Source: Pelomonas sp. V22 (GTDB lineage Bacteria > Pseudomonadota > Gammaproteobacteria > Burkholderiales > Burkholderiaceae_C). Taken from it: 64,000 nucleotides of DNA. This document shows positions 60,876-64,000 of this stretch, one piece after another; position 1 is the stretch's first letter, and each line of letters begins with the position of its first letter. The notes beneath the pieces were generated by a model. That model ran no database searches. It saw only the letters and a list, made by a program, of their open reading frames with translations, and had not been told where the DNA came from. The DNA is taken from positions 310,001 to 374,000 of the forward strand of contig NZ_JAGIXS010000003.1 in assembly GCF_030014915.1 (NCBI RefSeq), written 5' to 3'. Both the position numbers and the translations under genes were made by a program.

Positions 60876-61220
60876 TCAGTCTTCGTTCCGGAACACCAGT
60901 TTCACTTCGGCCGTCTGCTTTTCGCCCGTGCCTTCGTACTTCCATTCCTTCAGCGCGGCGATCACGGCCTTGTCGAAGACACGCTTGGGTTCGGCTTCGA
61001 GGACCTTGACGTCGGTGACCGTGCCATCGGGTCCGATGGTGACTTCGGCCTTGACGCTGCCATTGGCGATGCCCTTCTGGGCAGCTTCGCGCGGGAACTC
61101 CGGCGGCACCTTCTTCACGACCTTGGGCGCGGCCAGGGCCGAGGTGACGAGCAGGGCGCCGATCAGCGCGATGGCGCAGCGCTTGGCCAGGGTGGGGCGC
61201 TGGGTGACGACGGCTTGCAT
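60876..61220 (-). CDS. Small exported TonB-C-terminal-domain protein
   Basis: 114 residues from the ATG at 61220 (AAGGAG upstream). The signal peptide (to about residue 30, ALAA) leads directly into a TonB C-terminal-like domain, PPEFPREAAQKGIANGSVKAEVTIGPDGTVTDVKVLEAEPKRVFDKAVIAALKEWKY. There is no Pro-rich linker and only the signal helix, so it is not a full-length TonB. It may be a periplasmic energy-transduction helper or carry an adapted role. It has its own terminator. Confidence 0.85.
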   Translation of the reverse strand: MQAVVTQRPTLAKRCAIALIGALLVTSALAAPKVVKKVPPEFPREAAQKGIANGSVKAEVTIGPDGTVTDVKVLEAEPKRVFDKAVIAALKEWKYEGTGEKQTAEVKLVFRNED

Positions 61221-61288
61221 GTGCGGTTCTCCTTCTGGTCCTGAGCAATGTTTAAACAATGGGCGCCATCATGAGGCCGAAATCAGCC

Positions 61289-62836
61289 TCATGCGACGCG
61301 GAAGAAGCCAACAGCCTCCAGCAGTCGTGAAGAACTGCTGGTCAAGGCCTCGGTCGAGCGGTTCAGCTCGCTGACCAGGCTGGCATTTTGTTGCGTGCTC
61401 TTGTCGAGCTCGTTCATGGCCTGGTTGACCACGCCCACGCCCGAGGCCTGTTCCTGGGCCGAGTGCGAGATCTCCTCGATCAGCTGGCCCATGTGGTTGA
61501 CCTCGTCGACCACGCTGGTGATGGTCTTGCCGGCGTTGTTGACGAGGCCGGTGCCACTGTCGACCTTCTCGGTGCTTTCCTGGATCAGCACCTTGATTTC
61601 CTTGGCGGCGGCGGCGGCGCGTGATGCCAGGGCGCGCACCTCGGTGGCCACCACGGCAAAGCCCTTGCCATGCTCGCCGGCGCGGGCCGCCTCGACGGCT
61701 GCATTCAGCGCGAGGATGTTGGTCTGGAAGGCGATGCCATCGATCACGCCGATGATGTCGCCGATCTTCTTGGAGCTGGCGCTGATGTCTTCCATCGTCG
61801 ACACCACCTCGGAGACCACGCGGCCACCGGTGGAGGCCGACTGACGCGCGGTGCTGGCAATGGCGGCAGCCTTGCGCGTGAGTTCGCTGGCGCCGCTGAG
61901 ATTGGCGGCGATCTGCTCGACCGAGGCGGCAGTGTTCTGCAGGCTGGCGGCGGAGCGGGCCGTGCGGTCGGACAGGTCGTTGTTGCTGCTGGCGATCACG
62001 CCGGAGCTGTCGGCCACCTCGCTGGCGGCTGAACCCACGCTGCGCACCACGCCCACGAGGGCGTCCTGCATCTCGCGCATGGCCTGCAGCATCTGGGCCA
62101 GCTCGTCCTTGCCAGCGCTGCTGATCTCGCGGGTCAGGTCGCCCTGGGCGATGGCCTCGGCCGCCGCCTGGGCCGAGCGCGCCGGCAACACGATGGAACG
62201 CGAGATGGCCAGGCCGCCGACGATGCCGATCAGGGCCGCAGCGATGACGAGCACGATGGTCACGACCGTGGAATTGCGGGCCAGCTCGCCACCGGCCACG
62301 GCCAGGTCATGCGCGCTTTCGAACTGCAGATCTACGAGGGCCTTCAGCGCCGCCTGGTAGTCCTGCTGGGCCGGGCGTACCACGGTGATCAGGCTTTCAC
62401 GGGCCTCGTCGGGGCTGCCGTCCTGCTGGACCTTGCGGAACTTGGCGATGGCTTCCAGGAACTTGTCCTGCGTGCTCTTGGCCTGGGCGATCAGTTCGGT
62501 CTCCTTGCCGGCCTCGGCATCCGTCTTGAGCTTGGCCAACTGGTCGATGCTGGCCTGCTGCGCCTCGTCCATGGCCGCCTTCTGCTTCTTGATCTGGCGT
62601 GCCTCGTCCAGCAGCAGCAGGTCGCGCGAGGCACGGGCGAACACATTGACGTTGTCGGACAGCGCATTGGCCGCCGCGATCTTCACCAGGCTCTGGTTGG
62701 CCGTGCGGTCCAGGTCCTTGGCCAGGCGGCTGGCGCTGTAGCCGCCGTAGCTGCCGATCACCACCAGCAGCAGGATCAGGAGGCCATAGCTCAGGCCGAG
62801 GCGCTGGCCGATTCGAAGTTGTGTCAGCAGTCCCAT
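61289..62836 (-). CDS. Methyl-accepting chemotaxis protein
   Basis: 515 residues from the ATG at 62836 (AGGA eight bases upstream). The first TM helix (about 13-32) precedes a periplasmic four-helix 4HB_MCP-like sensor (about 35-185) and a second TM ([21 protein letters not shown]). A HAMP domain follows, then the signalling domain with the conserved hairpin tip [40 protein letters not shown]. No other che gene is present. The ligand is unknown. Confidence 0.93.
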   Translation of the reverse strand: MGLLTQLRIGQRLGLSYGLLILLLVVIGSYGGYSASRLAKDLDRTANQSLVKIAAANALSDNVNVFARASRDLLLLDEARQIKKQKAAMDEAQQASIDQLAKLKTDAEAGKETELIAQAKSTQDKFLEAIAKFRKVQQDGSPDEARESLITVVRPAQQDYQAALKALVDLQFESAHDLAVAGGELARNSTVVTIVLVIAAALIGIVGGLAISRSIVLPARSAQAAAEAIAQGDLTREISSAGKDELAQMLQAMREMQDALVGVVRSVGSAASEVADSSGVIASSNNDLSDRTARSAASLQNTAASVEQIAANLSGASELTRKAAAIASTARQSASTGGRVVSEVVSTMEDISASSKKIGDIIGVIDGIAFQTNILALNAAVEAARAGEHGKGFAVVATEVRALASRAAAAAKEIKVLIQESTEKVDSGTGLVNNAGKTITSVVDEVNHMGQLIEEISHSAQEQASGVGVVNQAMNELDKSTQQNASLVSELNRSTEALTSSSSRLLEAVGFFRVA

Positions 62837-62976
62837 GGTCGGTCCTTTGCAGGGCCCGTCGGGCCCCGTCATCTTGTTCGATAGCTCCGGAACTTCGCCC
62901 GGTCGACACCTGCTCCCTTCGCGAGGTCGCGAACGGCGGCGAACATCCGGCCCTACGCTAGCATGGCCGGGCCTGG

Positions 62977-63020
62977 AAAAGAACCCGCAAATCCGCTCTG
63001 GCAGCGGGCAATTTGTGCGG
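62977..63020 (-). terminator. Possible terminator after the YciO/Sua5 gene
   Basis: On the minus strand an imperfect stem (CCGCACAAATTGCCCGCT with AGCGGATTTGCGGG) is followed by TTCTTTT. The stem has several mismatches, so this is tentative. Confidence 0.35.
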
Positions 63021-63022
63021 TC

Positions 63023-63661
63023 TCAGGCCAGGCCGAGCTGAGCCGGATCGCCACGCCCCAGCCGCACGACGACGGGCTCGGCGCCGCTCATGTCGATCAC
63101 CGTCGTGGGCTGCATCGTGCAGGCGCCGGACTGGATGATCAGCTGCAGCTGGTGGTCGTAGCGCTCGGCGATCTCGTCGGGGTCGTTGAGCGGTTCGCTC
63201 TCGCCCGGCGGTATCAGCGTGGTGGCCAGCAGCGGCTGGCCGAAGATGGCGAGCAGCTCCTGCGTCACGCGGTGGTCGGGCACGCGCAGGCCTATGGTGC
63301 GCCGCGAGGGGTGGTGCAGGCGGCGCGGCACTTCCTTGGTTGCCTCGAGGATGAAGGTGAAGGGCCCCGGCGTGGCGGCCTTCAGCAGCCGGTACTGCTT
63401 GTTGTCGACCCGCGCATAGCTGGCCAGCTCGCTCAGGTCGCGGCACAGCAGCGTGAGGTGGTGCTTGTCGCTGGTCTTCTCGCTGAAACCGCGCAGCCGC
63501 CACAGGCTCTCGGCCGCCGCCTTGTCGTCCAGGTGGCAGACGAGGGCGTAGCTGGAGTCGGTCGGGATGGCGGCGATGCCGCCCTTGTCGAGGATCTGCG
63601 CCGCCTGCTTGAGGAAGCGCGCCTGCGGGTTGTCCGGGTGGACTTCGAAGCTTTGTGCCAT
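63023..63661 (-). CDS. YciO/YrdC/Sua5-family protein
   Basis: 212 residues. The conserved N-terminal segment is AAQILDKGGIAAIPTDSSYALVCHLDDKAAAESLWRLRGF. Further features are KHHLTLLCRDLSELASYA, ATPGPFTFILEATKEVPRR and GLRVPDH. This is the L-threonylcarbamoyladenylate synthase fold. The short length and details are closer to YciO than to TsaC, so tRNA t6A synthesis is possible but not certain. Confidence 0.85.
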   Translation of the reverse strand: MAQSFEVHPDNPQARFLKQAAQILDKGGIAAIPTDSSYALVCHLDDKAAAESLWRLRGFSEKTSDKHHLTLLCRDLSELASYARVDNKQYRLLKAATPGPFTFILEATKEVPRRLHHPSRRTIGLRVPDHRVTQELLAIFGQPLLATTLIPPGESEPLNDPDEIAERYDHQLQLIIQSGACTMQPTTVIDMSGAEPVVVRLGRGDPAQLGLA

Positions 63662-63694
63662 GGCTGCCGATTCTGCGCCGGCCGCATGGCGGTT

Positions 63695-64000
63695 TCAGTC
63701 GGCGATGGTGTCCACCGTCACCACCGAGAGTGACGCGCGTTGCTTCTCGCGCACATTCAGCCACGCGGTAGCCGCGCCGCAGGCCGAGAGCACGCCCATG
63801 CCCAGCCAGGCATAGGCATCCGGCACATGGCCAAAGGCCAGCCAGCCGATGCCGGCGGCAAAGGCGATCTGCACATAGACGAAGGGCATCAGCGTGGCCG
63901 TGGAGGCCAGGCCGAGGGCCAGGATCAGCAGCAAATGGCCGGTCGTGCCAAGGACGCCGACAACCAGCAGCAAGCCCCATTGCCGGGGCGGTGCGGCGGC
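63695..64000 (-). CDS. EamA/DMT-family transporter, C-terminal part (5' end outside the window)
   Basis: The frame runs off the window edge at 64000. The visible 101 residues contain about three transmembrane helices, WGLLLVVGVLGTTGHLLLILALGLASTATLMPFVYVQIAFAAGIGWLAFGHVPDAYAWLGMGVL. This is the second EamA repeat, and it ends in a charged tail. It exports or imports an unknown small molecule. The stop lies 33 bases before the YciO start in the same orientation. Confidence 0.85.
   Translation of the reverse strand, partial: AAAPPRQWGLLLVVGVLGTTGHLLLILALGLASTATLMPFVYVQIAFAAGIGWLAFGHVPDAYAWLGMGVLSACGAATAWLNVREKQRASLSVVTVDTIAD

Overview
The window is high-GC DNA from a betaproteobacterium, most likely of the Burkholderiales, near the Roseateles/Rubrivivax/Leptothrix group. 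The evidence is a PEP-CTERM protein with its post-PEP-CTERM partner, a KdgR-type pectin regulator, a nirS/norCBQD denitrification cluster and an RpoE-ChrR singlet-oxygen type regulon. The genus is an inference. Nearly every operon is packed with ATGA or GTGA stop/start overlaps.

Layout. (1) 1-4009: a pectin block, with a secreted pectinesterase/pectate-lyase fusion, kdgR with a candidate operator, and a TSUP permease. (2) 4082-6746, minus strand: PEP-CTERM protein, post-PEP-CTERM-1 protein and a PA-domain metallopeptidase. (3) 7043-14729: an ECF sigma factor with a ChrR-type zinc/cupin anti-sigma factor. It is flanked by two minus-strand operons (amine oxidase-DUF1365-CFA methyltransferase, and CFA methyltransferase-DUF1295-DUF6134-DUF2177). 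The shared promoter pattern TGATCC-N16-CGTATC ties these together and recurs before a distant truncated CFA paralogue at 27.4 kb. (4) 14919-19527: an ECF sigma factor, a one-TM probable anti-sigma factor and a 1107-residue TPR-CHAT protease-like protein in one overlapping operon. A decayed IS5-family transposase lies upstream. (5) 20559-26511: an accessory envelope locus with a large AT-richer lipoprotein, a LuxR-type regulator, and a divergent operon of a lipoprotein, a ClpP-fold exported protein, a second lipoprotein and a truncated membrane protein. The last is cut by the duplicated CFA gene (26512-27397).

(6) 27654-39556: denitrification. norC-norB-norQ-(membrane Fe-S protein)-norD are followed by two Crp/Fnr paralogues, then nirS, a cytochrome c551-like gene and an exported protein of unknown function on the minus strand. 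A divergent TonB-dependent receptor completes the block. Fnr/Dnr-type boxes lie before norC, both regulators and nirS. (7) 39672-44353: a 4.6-kb integrative element in tRNA-Thr(CGU), bounded by 55-bp direct repeats. It carries an integrase, an AlpA-like HTH protein, small genes and a replication-initiator-like gene whose 3' part contains five iteron-like repeats. It has no capsid, packaging or conjugation genes, so it looks like a minimal satellite-like replicating element.

(8) 44431-64000: mostly core genes. These are fbp, pepN, prfB with its programmed +1 frameshift, a DUF4212 symporter small subunit without its large partner, an alpha/beta hydrolase, a GNAT, an S9 peptidase, an ArsC-like protein, an AMP-dependent synthetase, a PAS histidine kinase, YbaK, PlsY, RidA, a BlaI/M56 pair with a 51-bp dyad operator, a TonB-C protein, an MCP, a YciO/Sua5 protein and a partial EamA transporter. 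The strongest candidates for an undescribed system are the sigma/anti-sigma/CHAT operon with the neighbouring envelope locus, and the iteron-bearing minimal element. No CRISPR array or rRNA was seen.
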